A stretch of DNA of 64,000 bases from Actinacidiphila cocklensis (GTDB lineage: Bacteria > Actinomycetota > Actinomycetes > Streptomycetales > Streptomycetaceae), in the NCBI RefSeq assembly GCF_907177275.1, contig NZ_CAJSLV010000024.1:73296-137295 (forward strand), in the 5' to 3' direction. The notes under the pieces are model-generated. The model saw only the letters and a list, made by a program, of their open reading frames with translations. It had not been told where the DNA came from and made no database searches. Positions 1 through 9,993 of this stretch are shown here, piece after piece. Made by a program: the position numbers and the translations under genes. Position 1 is the stretch's first letter; every line of letters starts with the position of its first letter.

Positions 1-80
1 GCGGGGGTCCGCCCGGGCACCCCGCCCCTTTCGCGTGCCCGCGGCCGGGAGGCGCGGGACCCGCTGTCAGCCCGGCCAAA

Positions 81-86
81 TAAGCT
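81..86 (+). promoter_or_regulatory. candidate -10 box for a leaderless murB transcript
   Basis: TAAGCT matches the TAnnnT form of actinobacterial -10 boxes and ends six bases before the murB GTG. Transcription would then begin at or next to the start codon. No purine-rich ribosome binding site lies between them. No convincing -35 is visible, so this is tentative. Confidence 0.3.
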
Positions 87-92
87 GGTCCC

Positions 93-1133
93 GTGCACCC
101 CCTCGCCCCGTACACCACCTTCCGCCTCGGCGGACCCGCCGCCCGCCTGGTCACGGCCCGCACCGACGCCGACCTCGTCGCCGCCGTCCGCGACGCCGAC
201 TCCCGCGGCGAGCCGGTCCTCCTGATCGGCGGCGGCAGCAACCTCGTCATCGCCGACCAGGGCTTCGACGGCACCGCGATCCGCATCGCCACCCAGGGCG
301 CCGACCTCAGCGGCCGCACCCTGGAACTCGCCGCCGGCGAGACCTGGAGCGACGCCGTCGCCGCGACCGTCCGCGCGGGCCTGGCCGGCATCGAGTGCCT
401 GGCCGGCATCCCCGGCTCGGCCGGCGCCACCCCGATCCAGAACGTCGGCGCCTACGGCCAGGAAGTCTCCAGCACCATCACCGAGGTCGTCGCCTACGAC
501 CGCAGGACCGCGGAGACGGTCACCCTCCCCGCCGCCGAGTGCGCCTTCTCGTACCGCAGTAGCCGGTTCAAGGAGGACCCGGCCCGCTACGTCGTCCTGC
601 GCGTCCGCTTCGCCCTGGAGGACGCCGGCGGGCTGTCCGCCCCGCTGAAGTACGCAGAGACCGCCCGCGCCCTGGGCGTGGAGCCGGGCGAGCGGGTGCC
701 GCTGGAGAAGGCCAGTGCGACGGTGCTGGCGCTGCGCGCGGGCAAGGGCATGGTGCTGGACGCGGCCGACCACGACACCTGGTCGGCCGGCTCCTTCTTC
801 ACCAACCCCGTGCTGTCCGCCGCCGAATTCGCCGCGTTCCTGGACCGCGTCCACGACCGCCTCGGCCCCGACACGGCCCCGCCCGCCTTCCCCGCGGACG
901 GCGAGCGCACGAAGACCTCAGCGGCCTGGGTGATCGACAAGGCCGGCTTCACCAAGGGCTACGGCACGGGGCGTGCCCGGATCTCCGGCAAGCACACGCT
1001 GGCGCTGACCAACCGCGGCGCCGCCACGACCGAGGACCTGCTCGCCCTAGCCCGCGAGGTCCGCGACGGCGTCCACGCGGCCTTCGGCGTGACGCTGGTG
1101 AACGAGCCGGTGATGGTCGGCGTCCACCTCTGA
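93..1133 (+). CDS. murB: UDP-N-acetylenolpyruvoylglucosamine reductase MurB
   Basis: MurB is the FAD- and NADPH-dependent enzyme that reduces UDP-GlcNAc-enolpyruvate to UDP-MurNAc, a committed cytosolic step of peptidoglycan synthesis. The 346-residue product shows the N-terminal TTFRLGGPA motif, the FAD-binding GGGSNLV loop (about residues 47-53), GIPGSAGATPIQNVGAYGQE with its catalytic-region residues (about 108-127), and the SAGSFFTNP serine motif (about 230-238). It ends with NEPVMVGV. Length and motifs fit a complete type I MurB. The GTG start is chosen because TTFRLGG must lie close to the N terminus. No Shine-Dalgarno sequence precedes it, so it may be leaderless. It stands alone, followed about 100 bp later by a regulator gene. 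Confidence 0.96.
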   Translation: MHPLAPYTTFRLGGPAARLVTARTDADLVAAVRDADSRGEPVLLIGGGSNLVIADQGFDGTAIRIATQGADLSGRTLELAAGETWSDAVAATVRAGLAGIECLAGIPGSAGATPIQNVGAYGQEVSSTITEVVAYDRRTAETVTLPAAECAFSYRSSRFKEDPARYVVLRVRFALEDAGGLSAPLKYAETARALGVEPGERVPLEKASATVLALRAGKGMVLDAADHDTWSAGSFFTNPVLSAAEFAAFLDRVHDRLGPDTAPPAFPADGERTKTSAAWVIDKAGFTKGYGTGRARISGKHTLALTNRGAATTEDLLALAREVRDGVHAAFGVTLVNEPVMVGVHL

Positions 1134-1236
1134 GTCCGTCACCGAGGGTGAGGCCCACCGCCATGCCCGGGATTTCCTGATTTACTCGGCGGTACGACGC
1201 CCCCCCACGGGAGCCCGCGCCCCACGGGAGAAAGCC

Positions 1237-3051
1237 GTGCTCACCCTCGACACCCTGATCAGCTCTGCCCCCGACCGGCTCCGCCGCGCCGGGCGGGTGG
1301 CCGGCGAGGGCGACCGGCCGGTCGCCGGGGTCTGGCCGGCCGACCCCGGAGCCGTTCCCGCCCGCGAGCGCGGTTGGCGCGACGTGCTGGCCGTACTGGC
1401 GGAGCCGTCCGCGCCCGCCGCACAGGACGCGGAGATCCGCGCCCTCGCGCAGGCCGGAGCGGCCGCGCTCGCGGTGAGCGAACCGGCACCGCAGCGCATC
1501 CTGGACGCGGCGGGGCGGCACCGGCTGCCGGTGCTGCTGACCGACCCCGAGACGTGCACGGTGCCGCGCCTGGCCCAGCTGCTCGCCGACCTGGAGGCCG
1601 CCGCCGGCCGCCGCCTCCAGGACCTGCTGGAGTCCGCCAAGCAGCTCTCGACGGCCCCCGAGACCGCGGCCGGCGTCCTGCACTGGCTGGCCGGCGCGGT
1701 CGGCGGCCAGGCCGTCCTGCTGGCCCCGCACCGCCCGCCGCCCCCGCTCGGCGGCGGCCTGACGCTGCCCGCCGACCGCGTCGCGGAACTGACCGACGGC
1801 AGGACGCAGGCCGCGACCGCGGACGTCGGCGAGTGGAACGTACGGCTGTACGCGCTCGGCCCGGTGCCGCCCCACGACGTGCTGGTGGTGGCGCGGGCGC
1901 GGACGGCCGGCTGGCCGCAGCCGGTCACCGAGGCCGTCACGATGGCCGAACTGCTGCTGTCCTCGTGGCTGCGGATGCGGGCCGCGGCGGACGGCGAGCG
2001 GGCGCCGATACGCTCCTCGGTCCTGCAGATGCTGATGTCCGGGCAGGTGCTGGCCGCCAGGCGGGCGGCGCACCCGCTGGGGATGAGCCCCGAGGTGCTC
2101 ACCGCGGACCACGCGCGGGTGTACGTCGTCGGCGGCCGGGCCGCCCACCGCGACACCCTGGTGTCGGCGTGCCACTACCACCTGGGCGACGCGGGGCTCG
2201 TCGTCGGCTGCCCGGTGGACGACCACCAGGTGATCATCGTCGCGACGCCCGACGCGCCCACCGAGGCCCTGCTGCGCGACCTGGTGTCCCGGCGCAAGGG
2301 CTTCCGGCTCGGCGCCAGCAGGACCGCACCGCTGGACGGGCTCGCCGACGCGCACGGCGAGGCGACGCGGGCGCTGGCCGCGGCCGGATCGAGCCCCGAC
2401 CGCTACGCGGTCTTCACGCCGGACATCGAACTGGTGCGCCTGCTGCCCGCCGCGGCCGCGGGCCGGTGGGCGGCGGCGCTGCTGGCCCCGCTCGACGGCT
2501 GGCCGCCCGCCCGCCGGGCCGAGTGGCTCGACGGGATGCGGCTGTGGCTGGCGTACGGCCCGATCGGCGCGGCGCGGCTGGCCGGCTTCCACCGCAACAC
2601 CGTGCGGCAGCGGGCGGAGGCGGTGGGGGAGGCGCTGGGGCTCGACCTCGGCCGGCTCGCCGACCGGATCAGGCTGGACCTGGCACTGCGGATCTCCCGG
2701 CTGGACCTGGACGCCACCGGGTCAGGACGCGTGCCCGGGTTCGACGAGCTGCTGGCGGACGCCGCGGCGCGGCGCTGGGCCGAGGAGTACCTGCGACGGC
2801 TGGACGCGGACCTGCTGCCGACGGTCGTCACGTGGATCGAGGCGGGGCAGCACACACCGGGCGCGGCCGGCCGGCTCGGGGTGCACCCCAAGACGGTGGC
2901 CGCCCGGCTGCGGCGGGCCGAGGCGCAGGTCCGCGAGCCGCTGATCTCCCACCCCGGGGCCGGCGGGCCGACCGCGCAGTCGGCCAACGGGGTGTGCGGC
3001 GTCCACGACCTCGCGCTGGCCGCCCACATCGCCGGTGCGCTCACCCTCTGA
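1237..3051 (+). CDS. PucR/CdaR-type helix-turn-helix transcriptional regulator
   Basis: This is a 604-residue cytosolic protein resembling PucR/CdaR-family regulators. It has an N-terminal ligand-sensing-like region (about 1-150), a middle region of GAF or GGDEF-like character, and a C-terminal helix-turn-helix around residue 445 with the family signature FHRNTVRQRAEAVGEALGLDL. A second, similar HTH (LGVHPKTVAARLRRAEAQ) lies near residue 545, so the DNA-binding part appears duplicated. The GTG start follows a GGGAGAAAG ribosome binding site. It is monocistronic and converges on add. PucR-type proteins often control nucleobase or nitrogen catabolism, and the adenosine deaminase neighbour makes a purine link tempting, but the sequence does not show the target. 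Confidence 0.8.
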   Translation: MLTLDTLISSAPDRLRRAGRVAGEGDRPVAGVWPADPGAVPARERGWRDVLAVLAEPSAPAAQDAEIRALAQAGAAALAVSEPAPQRILDAAGRHRLPVLLTDPETCTVPRLAQLLADLEAAAGRRLQDLLESAKQLSTAPETAAGVLHWLAGAVGGQAVLLAPHRPPPPLGGGLTLPADRVAELTDGRTQAATADVGEWNVRLYALGPVPPHDVLVVARARTAGWPQPVTEAVTMAELLLSSWLRMRAAADGERAPIRSSVLQMLMSGQVLAARRAAHPLGMSPEVLTADHARVYVVGGRAAHRDTLVSACHYHLGDAGLVVGCPVDDHQVIIVATPDAPTEALLRDLVSRRKGFRLGASRTAPLDGLADAHGEATRALAAAGSSPDRYAVFTPDIELVRLLPAAAAGRWAAALLAPLDGWPPARRAEWLDGMRLWLAYGPIGAARLAGFHRNTVRQRAEAVGEALGLDLGRLADRIRLDLALRISRLDLDATGSGRVPGFDELLADAAARRWAEEYLRRLDADLLPTVVTWIEAGQHTPGAAGRLGVHPKTVAARLRRAEAQVREPLISHPGAGGPTAQSANGVCGVHDLALAAHIAGALTL

Positions 3052-3157
3052 GCGCGCCCACCCGCACCCGGATGTGCATCGGGAGCGGCACCGGTGGCCC
3101 GACTGTGCATCGGAGCAGATGCGCGGGGCGCGCTCGCATGGTTGTTTGCTCGGCGGG

Positions 3158-3190
3158 GGTCTCGCCCGGGCGACGGGGGCGGGCGAGACC
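3158..3190. terminator. hairpin between convergent genes, probable bidirectional terminator
   Basis: An 11-bp perfect stem (GGTCTCGCCCG with its complement) encloses an 11-nt loop. It sits between the stop codons of the PucR-like regulator and add, which face each other. No U-run follows on either strand, which is common in high-GC actinomycetes. Confidence 0.5.
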
Positions 3191-3210
3191 AGGGGGCTTC
3201 CAGAAGGGCG

Positions 3211-4245
3211 TCAGCGCGCCCAGACGTCGATGTCGGCCAGCATGCGGTCGCGGACGTCCTGCGGCGCCCGGGAGGCGCGCACCGACTGGCGTGCCAGTTC
3301 CGCCAGCTCCTGGTCGGTGAACCCGTGGACGTCACGGGCGAGTTCGTACTGCGCGGCCAGCCGGGACCCGAAGAGCAGCGGGTCGTCGGCGCCCAGCGCC
3401 ATCGGGACCCCCGCGTCGTAGAGGTGCCGCAGCGGTACGTCCTCGGGCTTGTCGTAGACGCCCAGGGCGACGTTGGACGCCGGGCAGACCTCGCAGGTCA
3501 CGCCGGTCTCCGCGAGCCGGCGGACCAGATGCGGGTCCTCGGCCGCGCGTACGCCGTGGCCGACGCGCTGCGCGTGCAGGTCGTCCAGGCAGTCGCGGAC
3601 GCTGGCAGGCCCCGCCAGCTCCCCGCCGTGCGGTGCGGCGAGCAGGCCGCCGTCCCGGGCGATGGCGAAGGCGCGGTCGAAGTCCCTTGCCAGGCCCCGG
3701 CGTTCGTCGTTGGACAGGCCGAAGCCGACGACCCCCTGGTCGGCGTAGCGGACCGCGAGCCGGGCCAGCGTACGGGCGTCCAGCGGGTGCTTCATACGGT
3801 TCGCGGCGACCACTACGGCCATGCCGACGCCGGTGTCGCGGGAGGCGATACGGACCGCGTCGAGGATGATCTCCAGGGTCGGGATGAGCCCGCCGAGCCG
3901 GGGCGCGTATGAGGTCGGGTCGACCTGGATCTCCAGCCAGCCCGAGCCGTCGGCGGCGTCCTCCTGCGCGGCCTCGCGCACCAGCCGGTGGATGTCGTCC
4001 GGGGTGCGCAGGCAGGAGCGGGCGGCGTCGTACAGCCGCTGGAAGCGGAACCAGCCGCGCTCGTCGGTGGCCCGCAGCTTGGGCGGCTCGCCCGAGGTGA
4101 GGGCCTCGGGCAGGTGGACGCCGTGCTTGTCGGCCAGTTCCAGCAGGGTGGACGGGCGCATGGAGCCGGTGAAGTGCAGGTGGAGGTGTGCCTTGGGGAG
4201 GCGCCGGATGTCCCGCGCCGGCCCCGTACGTGCATCGCGTGCCAT
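3211..4245 (-). CDS. add: adenosine deaminase
   Basis: This zinc metalloenzyme deaminates adenosine or deoxyadenosine to inosine in purine salvage. The 344-residue product has the metal-binding HLHLHFTGSM motif near residues 20-29 (zinc histidines 22 and 24), the HGGELAG block with catalytic His and Glu (about 205), a HGVRAAEDP block, and the metal-ligand region ALGADDPLLFG near residue 297. The family usually reads AELHxHLxG; the His-for-Glu variant at the first block does not affect the HxH pair. The ATG start gives a typical actinobacterial length. It is followed on the same strand by nothing cotranscribed; its 3' end faces the PucR-like regulator. Confidence 0.93.
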   Translation of the reverse strand: MARDARTGPARDIRRLPKAHLHLHFTGSMRPSTLLELADKHGVHLPEALTSGEPPKLRATDERGWFRFQRLYDAARSCLRTPDDIHRLVREAAQEDAADGSGWLEIQVDPTSYAPRLGGLIPTLEIILDAVRIASRDTGVGMAVVVAANRMKHPLDARTLARLAVRYADQGVVGFGLSNDERRGLARDFDRAFAIARDGGLLAAPHGGELAGPASVRDCLDDLHAQRVGHGVRAAEDPHLVRRLAETGVTCEVCPASNVALGVYDKPEDVPLRHLYDAGVPMALGADDPLLFGSRLAAQYELARDVHGFTDQELAELARQSVRASRAPQDVRDRMLADIDVWAR

Positions 4246-4313
4246 TCCAAGATCCTGCTATACGCGAGCCCCCGCCCGGAACCGTTTTCTCCGAACGGGG
4301 GCTTGCCCGAATG

Positions 4314-4340
4314 CGCGCGCGGCCCGATTCCCCGCGCGCG
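4314..4340 (-). terminator. candidate terminator downstream of the aminotransferase gene
   Basis: A 9-bp CG-repeat stem (CGCGCGCGG paired with its complement) with a 9-nt loop lies just beyond the aminotransferase stop codon and before add on the same strand. A second, imperfect hairpin lies near 4270-4300. Confidence 0.4.
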
Positions 4341-4345
4341 GGGGG

Positions 4346-5584
<1,239 letters not shown>

Positions 5585-5708
5585 GACTGCATGGTCCCAG
5601 ACACCGGGACCGGGTGGCACCGGGGTTTGACGCTGGACTGAAGTTCGGGTGCATGTCGAGGTTTGAACCTGATTGCACGTGATCCTGAGCAACTCCCTTG
5701 CAAGGCGT

Positions 5709-5737
5709 TCGACGGGGAGCGCCGGAGCACGTACACT
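5709..5737 (+). promoter_or_regulatory. probable sigma-HrdB promoter for tRNA-Trp and secE-nusG
   Basis: TCGACG (5709-5714) and TACACT (5732-5737) are separated by 17 bp. The -35 has one mismatch to TTGACG and the -10 fits TAnnnT. The mature tRNA-Trp starts about 58 bp downstream, leaving a short 5' leader to be trimmed. Confidence 0.6.
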
Positions 5738-5795
5738 CAACCGTCGATGGCCCTCCCGGCGAAGTCGCCTGCGTTACGTTGGGAGTGTCTGTCGA

Positions 5796-5868
5796 AGGGT
5801 CGTAGCTCAATTGGTAGAGCACTGGTCTCCAAAACCAGCGGTTGGGGGTTCAAGTCCCTCCGGCCCTG
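5796..5868 (+). tRNA. trnW: tRNA-Trp (anticodon CCA)
   Basis: All arms of the cloverleaf can be traced. The acceptor stem AGGGTCG pairs with CGGCCCT (one G-U), followed by a D arm GCTC/GAGC, anticodon stem CTGGT/ACCAG with loop CTCCAAA (CCA at 5829-5831) and a T loop containing GGTTCAAGT. The discriminator is G and no genomic CCA follows. It precedes secE by about 100 bp, the usual streptomycete context, so cotranscription with secE-nusG is likely. Confidence 0.97.
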
Positions 5869-5966
5869 CTCCACACGTCCGACCTGGACGTGGGCAGGCA
5901 GATAAGCACTCGCCGTACCGCGCGACGGGCGCGGCACGGCCACGACCCGGAGTCAGGTGAGGACGA

Positions 5967-6260
5967 GTGACTGAGATCACGGACTCCATCGAGGTCCCGG
6001 AGCCTGACGCGACTCAGGACGACAAGGACACCGACCGGAAGCCCCGCCGCGGAGGCAAGCGCGGCAAGAAGGGCCCGCTGGGTCGCCTTGCGCTTTTCTA
6101 CCGCCAGATCATCGCGGAGCTTCGCAAGGTCGTCTGGCCCACCCGTAACGACCTCACCACGTACACCACTGTGGTGATTGTCTTCGTTGTGGTCGTCATC
6201 GGGTTCGTGGCCGTGGTTGACTGGGGCTTCGGGAAGCTTATTTCCGCCGTTTTCGGCTGA
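5967..6260 (+). CDS. secE: preprotein translocase subunit SecE
   Basis: SecE is the small essential subunit of the SecYEG channel and clamps the two halves of SecY. The 97-residue product has a charged N-terminal region rich in Lys and Arg, the conserved amphipathic segment FYRQIIAELRKVVWPTRNDL (about residues 46-65) and one C-terminal membrane helix (VVIVFVVVVIGFVAVVDWGF). This is the single-span form found in Gram-positives. The GTG start follows a GGTGAGGACGA sequence that serves as ribosome binding site. It lies between tRNA-Trp and nusG in the same orientation and is probably cotranscribed with them. Confidence 0.95.
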   Translation: MTEITDSIEVPEPDATQDDKDTDRKPRRGGKRGKKGPLGRLALFYRQIIAELRKVVWPTRNDLTTYTTVVIVFVVVVIGFVAVVDWGFGKLISAVFG

Positions 6261-6372
6261 GCAGCTTTCCGGCTGAGCTGTCTTCGGCCGGTCCCGCCAG
6301 TCCGCGGAGGGTGCAGGCCGCCGGCCGCCCCGCCCGCAGTGCCACCTTTGAAGTCAGGAAGAAGCTGTCACC

Positions 6373-7269
6373 GTGTCTGACCCGAACGTGTACGACACCG
6401 ACGAGTCCGTCGAGGGCGCCGAAACCGCGCTCGACATCGTCGAGGCCGCCGACGGCGACGTCGACCAGGCGGTTGCCGCCGACCTGGCCGAGGGTGAACC
6501 CGCCGAGCAGGCCGCCGTCCACGCATCGGAAGACGCGGAAGAGGCCGAGGGCTCTGCCGACGACGAGTCCGAGGACGAGTCCGCAGTAGAGTCCGAGGAC
6601 GAGACCGGCGATGAGGACGAGTCCGAGGACGAGGAGTCCGCGGCGCCCCTGACCCCGGTCGACGCGGTGGCCGCGTTCCGTGAGGAGCTGCGCACCCTGC
6701 CCGGCGAGTGGTACGTGATCCACACCTACGCCGGCTACGAGAACCGGGTGAAGTCCAACCTGGAGCAGCGTGCCGTCTCGCTGAACGTCGAGGAGTACAT
6801 CTACCAGGCCGAGGTCCCGCAGGAGGAAGTCGTTCAGATCAAGAACGGCGACCGCAAGACCATCCGGCAGAACAAGCTCCCCGGCTACGTCCTGGTCCGC
6901 ATGGACCTGACGAACGAGTCCTGGGGCGTCGTCCGCAACACCCCCGGTGTCACGGGCTTCGTGGGCAACGCGTACGACCCGTACCCGCTGACCCTCGACG
7001 AGATCGTGAAGATGCTGGCCCCCGAGGTCGAGGCAGCCGCCGAGGCCGCCGCGATCGCGGAGGGCACCGCCCAGCCCCGCAAGGTCGAGGTCCAGGTGCT
7101 GGACTTCGAGGTCGGCGACTCGGTCACCGTCACCGACGGCCCCTTCGCCACCCTCCAGGCGACGATCAACGAGATCAACGCGGACTCCAAGAAGGTCAAG
7201 GGCCTCGTCGAGATCTTCGGCCGGGAGACCCCGGTCGAGCTGAGCTTCGACCAGATCCAGAAGAACTGA
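6373..7269 (+). CDS. nusG: transcription termination/antitermination protein NusG
   Basis: NusG binds RNA polymerase and modulates pausing, Rho termination and coupling to ribosomes. The 298-residue protein has a long N-terminal tail (about 1-100) very rich in Glu, Asp and Ser, then the NGN domain starting at [20 protein letters not shown], the [11 protein letters not shown] and [12 protein letters not shown] blocks, and a C-terminal KOW motif ([20 protein letters not shown]). Acidic N-terminal extensions occur in actinobacterial NusG; the core alone would be about 180 residues. The GTG start follows GGAAGAAG. A strong hairpin follows the stop codon, so transcription probably ends here rather than reading into rplK. 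Confidence 0.96.
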   Translation: MSDPNVYDTDESVEGAETALDIVEAADGDVDQAVAADLAEGEPAEQAAVHASEDAEEAEGSADDESEDESAVESEDETGDEDESEDEESAAPLTPVDAVAAFREELRTLPGEWYVIHTYAGYENRVKSNLEQRAVSLNVEEYIYQAEVPQEEVVQIKNGDRKTIRQNKLPGYVLVRMDLTNESWGVVRNTPGVTGFVGNAYDPYPLTLDEIVKMLAPEVEAAAEAAAIAEGTAQPRKVEVQVLDFEVGDSVTVTDGPFATLQATINEINADSKKVKGLVEIFGRETPVELSFDQIQKN

Positions 7270-7285
7270 CCCTCGCGTCTTCCGT

Positions 7286-7323
7286 CCGAGCCCCTGCTCC
7301 CGTTCGTGGGAGCAGGGGCTCGG
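7286..7323. terminator. strong hairpin terminator after nusG
   Basis: A perfect 16-bp stem (CCGAGCCCCTGCTCCC with its complement) closes a 6-nt loop GTTCGT. It lies between the nusG stop and the stop of the convergent SGNH hydrolase gene, so it can serve both strands and separates nusG from rplK. Confidence 0.8.
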
Positions 7324-7344
7324 TCGCGTACGGGGTGGCGCCGA

Positions 7345-8142
7345 TCAGTCGTTGGCGTTCAGGACCGGCAGGTAGCCGGCCGAGTGGCCGGTGGCCGTGG
7401 GGTGGTAGGACTCCCAGGACGGGGAGATGACCAGGGAGTGCAGGTAGTCGTCGCCCGAGCAGAGCTCGTGGCCCTTGAAGGTGGTCCGGACGTCGCCGAA
7501 GGTGAAGCCGTGGGCGGCCGCCACGGAGGCCGTGGTGGTGTCCAGGACGTCGGCGGCCTCGTCGATCTTCTGGTGCTTGGTGGCGCTGAGCCCGATGCAG
7601 AAGACGTTGAGGGTGTAGATGTCCGGGTAGCCGAGGACCACGACGTGGGCGTTGGGCGCCTTGGCGTGGATGGCGTTGTAGACGGTGTCGAGGCGGCCCG
7701 GCAGGGTGCTCCTGACGAAGGCCTCGGCGGTGTTGACCCGGTTGACGCAGGTGCTGTCGGAGCCGGTCACGCAGGTGGTGATGACGTCGGAGAAGCCCGC
7801 GTCATTGCCGCCGATGGTGACGGTGACCAGCCCGGTGGAGGAGTTGAGCCCGCCGAGCTGGCTGCCGGTCACATCGCTGGTCACCGCACCGGAGCAGGCG
7901 GCGAAGGTGAACGAGGACGGGCTGTGGGCGCTGGCCCACAGTGCCGGGTAGGCGCTGTTGCTGCGGTGGCAGTCGCCGCTGGAACTGATGTAGTTGCCTG
8001 CGCCGTTCCCGGCGGAGTACGAATCCCCGAGCGCGACATAGGCAGGCCCGGCAGCCTGTGCCGGGCCGGTGGTCAGCACCAGCGCCGCCACCAGGGCGAA
8101 CGCGAGTGCGGCGAGGGCGGTTAAGGACCTGGTCAGTCTCAC
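7345..8142 (-). CDS. secreted SGNH/GDSL-family lipase or esterase
   Basis: The 265-residue product carries a Sec signal peptide (positive MRLTR start, hydrophobic core, AQA cleavage region near residue 30). The mature part begins with the SGNH block I sequence [13 protein letters not shown], with nucleophile Ser41. [10 protein letters not shown] block III follows, and a C-terminal SYHPTATGH block contains the catalytic His. Paired cysteines resemble secreted Streptomyces lipases of this group. It probably hydrolyses ester substrates outside the cell. It is reversed relative to its neighbours and sits between nusG and rplK, which are normally adjacent in Streptomyces; this suggests insertion. 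A long upstream spacer (8143-8367) must hold both its promoter and that of rplK. Confidence 0.88.
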   Translation of the reverse strand: MRLTRSLTALAALAFALVAALVLTTGPAQAAGPAYVALGDSYSAGNGAGNYISSSGDCHRSNSAYPALWASAHSPSSFTFAACSGAVTSDVTGSQLGGLNSSTGLVTVTIGGNDAGFSDVITTCVTGSDSTCVNRVNTAEAFVRSTLPGRLDTVYNAIHAKAPNAHVVVLGYPDIYTLNVFCIGLSATKHQKIDEAADVLDTTTASVAAAHGFTFGDVRTTFKGHELCSGDDYLHSLVISPSWESYHPTATGHSAGYLPVLNAND

Positions 8143-8303
8143 GGAACCTCCAAGAGCAGGATCGCTGCAGGACTTTGGTACCAGCCGGTAGCCCGCTCCG
8201 GGAAGTGTTCATGCCAAGAATTCTTCCCGCGTAGACCGGAACTTCAGGTGCTGCTGGGACGAGGGTGGGGCCGGCGGATTTCAGGGCAGGGGGCGTTACC
8301 CGC

Positions 8304-8309
8304 TATCGT
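8304..8309 (+). promoter_or_regulatory. candidate -10 box for rplK-rplA
   Basis: TATCGT fits TAnnnT and lies 58 bp upstream of rplK. The -35 region is weak. It is proposed mainly because the nusG terminator and the inserted reverse-strand gene require rplK to have its own promoter. Confidence 0.3.
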
Positions 8310-8367
8310 GGTGCGGTATGCCTGCTCGCAGGCACGGAAAAACTCTCAACAGGACCCGGAGAGAGCA

Positions 8368-8802
8368 ATGCCTCCCAAGAAGAAGAAGGTCACGGGGCTG
8401 ATCAAGCTCCAGATCAACGCCGGCGCGGCCAACCCGGCGCCGCCGGTCGGCCCCGCGCTGGGCCAGCACGGCGTGAACATCATGGAGTTCTGCAAGGCCT
8501 ACAACGCGGCGACGGAGTCGCAGCGCGGCATGGTGATCCCGGTGGAGATCACGGTCTACGAAGACCGCACCTTCACCTTCATCACCAAGACCCCGCCGGC
8601 GGCCAAGCTGATCCTCAAGGCCGCGGGTGTCGACAAGGGCTCCGGCGAGCCGCACGTCAAGAAGGTCGCCAAGCTCAGCCGCGCCCAGGTGCGGGAGATC
8701 GCCACGACGAAGCTCCCCGACCTGAACGCGAACGACCTCGACGCCGCCGAGAAGATCATCGCCGGTACCGCCCGTTCCATGGGCATCACGGTCGAGGGCT
8801 GA
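8368..8802 (+). CDS. rplK: 50S ribosomal protein L11
   Basis: L11 forms, with 23S rRNA and the L10-L12 stalk, the GTPase-associated centre, and is a target region for thiopeptides and the RelA stringent response. The 144-residue product starts [20 protein letters not shown] and contains the proline-rich [24 protein letters not shown] block; the C-terminal RNA-binding domain ends [13 protein letters not shown]. The ATG at 8368 follows GGAGAGAG and matches the family start; the open frame upstream is not coding. The last codons (VEG and stop) are part of a 90-bp unit that is duplicated immediately downstream. Confidence 0.96.
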
Positions 8803-8982
8803 CGCCCGAGCTCGCGCAGCGGCCGGCCGAGGAACGAGGCCGTCCGCGGAACGAGTGAGCAGGAAGCCCGAGCGAAAAAGGTCGAGGGCTGACGCCCGAG
8901 CTCGCGCAGCGGCCGGCCGAGGAACGAGGCCGTCCGCGGAACGAGTGAGCAGGAAGCCCGAGCGGAAAAGCGCGAGGGCTGA
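8791..8982 (+). repeat. 90-bp tandem duplication overlapping the rplK stop codon
   Basis: The unit at 8791-8880 begins GTCGAGGGCTGACGCCCGAG, whose first 12 bases are the last rplK codons and stop. It is repeated at 8881-8970 with a single A/G difference near the end, and the first 12 bases recur again, slightly changed, at 8971-8982. The unit contains internal short palindromes (CGGCCGGCCG, CCGCGG). It fills most of the rplK-rplA spacer. Confidence 0.95.
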
Positions 8983-9064
8983 TCAGCGAACCCCGCAAGG
9001 CACCACTGTGGAAGGGCCGGCTCGGCCCGCACCACGACTCCGTCACGACAACAGGAGCACGCAC

Positions 9065-9790
9065 GTGAGCAAGCGCAGCAAGTCTCTCCGCGCTGCGGAC
9101 GCCAAGATCGACCAGGAGCGCCTGTACGCGCCCCTGGAGGCCGTCCGCCTCGCCAAGGAGACCGCGACCACCAAGTTCGACTCGACCGTCGAGGTCGCCT
9201 TCCGCCTGGGTGTCGACCCGCGCAAGGCCGACCAGATGGTCCGTGGCACCGTGAACCTTCCGCACGGCACCGGCAAGACCGCCCGGGTCCTGGTCTTCGC
9301 GACCGGTGACCGTGCTGCGGCCGCGGAAGCCGCGGGAGCCGACATCGTCGGCTCCGACGAACTGATCGATGAGGTGGCGAAGGGCCGGCTGGACTTCGAC
9401 GCCGTCGTCGCCACCCCCGACCTCATGGGCAAGGTCGGCCGCCTCGGCCGCGTCCTCGGCCCGCGTGGTCTGATGCCGAACCCGAAGACCGGCACCGTGA
9501 CGCCCGACGTGGCGAAGGCGGTCACCGAGATCAAGGGCGGCAAGATCGAGTTCCGCGTGGACAAGCACTCCAACCTGCACTTCATCATCGGCAAGGTCTC
9601 CTTCGAGGAGACCCTCCTGGTGGAGAACTACGCAGCGGCGCTGGACGAGATCCTGCGGCTCAAGCCGTCCGCGGCCAAGGGCCGTTACGTCAAGAAGGCT
9701 GCCGTGTCCACCACCATGGGCCCCGGCATCCCGATCGACCCCAACCGCACCCGCAACCTCCTCGTCGAGGAGGACCCGGCCTCCGTCTGA
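9065..9790 (+). CDS. rplA: 50S ribosomal protein L1
   Basis: L1 binds 23S rRNA helices 76-78, forms the L1 stalk that moves E-site tRNA, and in many bacteria represses its own operon. The 241-residue product starts [16 protein letters not shown] and contains the two-domain L1 landmarks [31 protein letters not shown] and [17 protein letters not shown]. The GTG at 9065 follows ACAGGAGC. The frame is open further upstream only because the 90-bp repeat lacks stops in that frame. It is cotranscribed with rplK, and the duplicated sequence lies in the leader between them. Confidence 0.96.
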   Translation: MSKRSKSLRAADAKIDQERLYAPLEAVRLAKETATTKFDSTVEVAFRLGVDPRKADQMVRGTVNLPHGTGKTARVLVFATGDRAAAAEAAGADIVGSDELIDEVAKGRLDFDAVVATPDLMGKVGRLGRVLGPRGLMPNPKTGTVTPDVAKAVTEIKGGKIEFRVDKHSNLHFIIGKVSFEETLLVENYAAALDEILRLKPSAAKGRYVKKAAVSTTMGPGIPIDPNRTRNLLVEEDPASV

Positions 9791-9817
9791 CACGACGGCG
9801 CCCGGGCGCGAAGCCTG

Positions 9818-9860
9818 AACGCCCCGCACCCCCCGGTCCTCCGGGGCGGTGCGGGGCGTT
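9818..9860 (+). terminator. terminator after rplA
   Basis: A 13-bp perfect outer stem (AACGCCCCGCACC with its complement) encloses an inner CCCCGG/CCGGGG hairpin. It follows the rplA stop by 27 bp and is followed by TTCG. Confidence 0.75.
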
Positions 9861-9993
9861 TCGCTGTGCTGCGGGGCAGGGTGCCCGCAGGCTCTCCGAA
9901 CAAGGCCTGCCCGACGCGGGGTTGTCAGCCGCGTGCGTTAGTGTTCCGCTGGTTGAGACGGGGGCGTGTGGTCCCCGCGAGGGGGCTGGGAAC

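Noticed and set aside
5585-5740. 52-codon N-terminal extension of the aminotransferase
   Set aside because: The family starts at the later ATG, and the extension would run into the tRNA-Trp promoter.
8855-9064. A 70-codon N-terminal extension of L1 through the 90-bp repeat
   Set aside because: The peptide is repetitive Arg/Ala sequence; L1 begins at the GTG with its own ribosome binding site.
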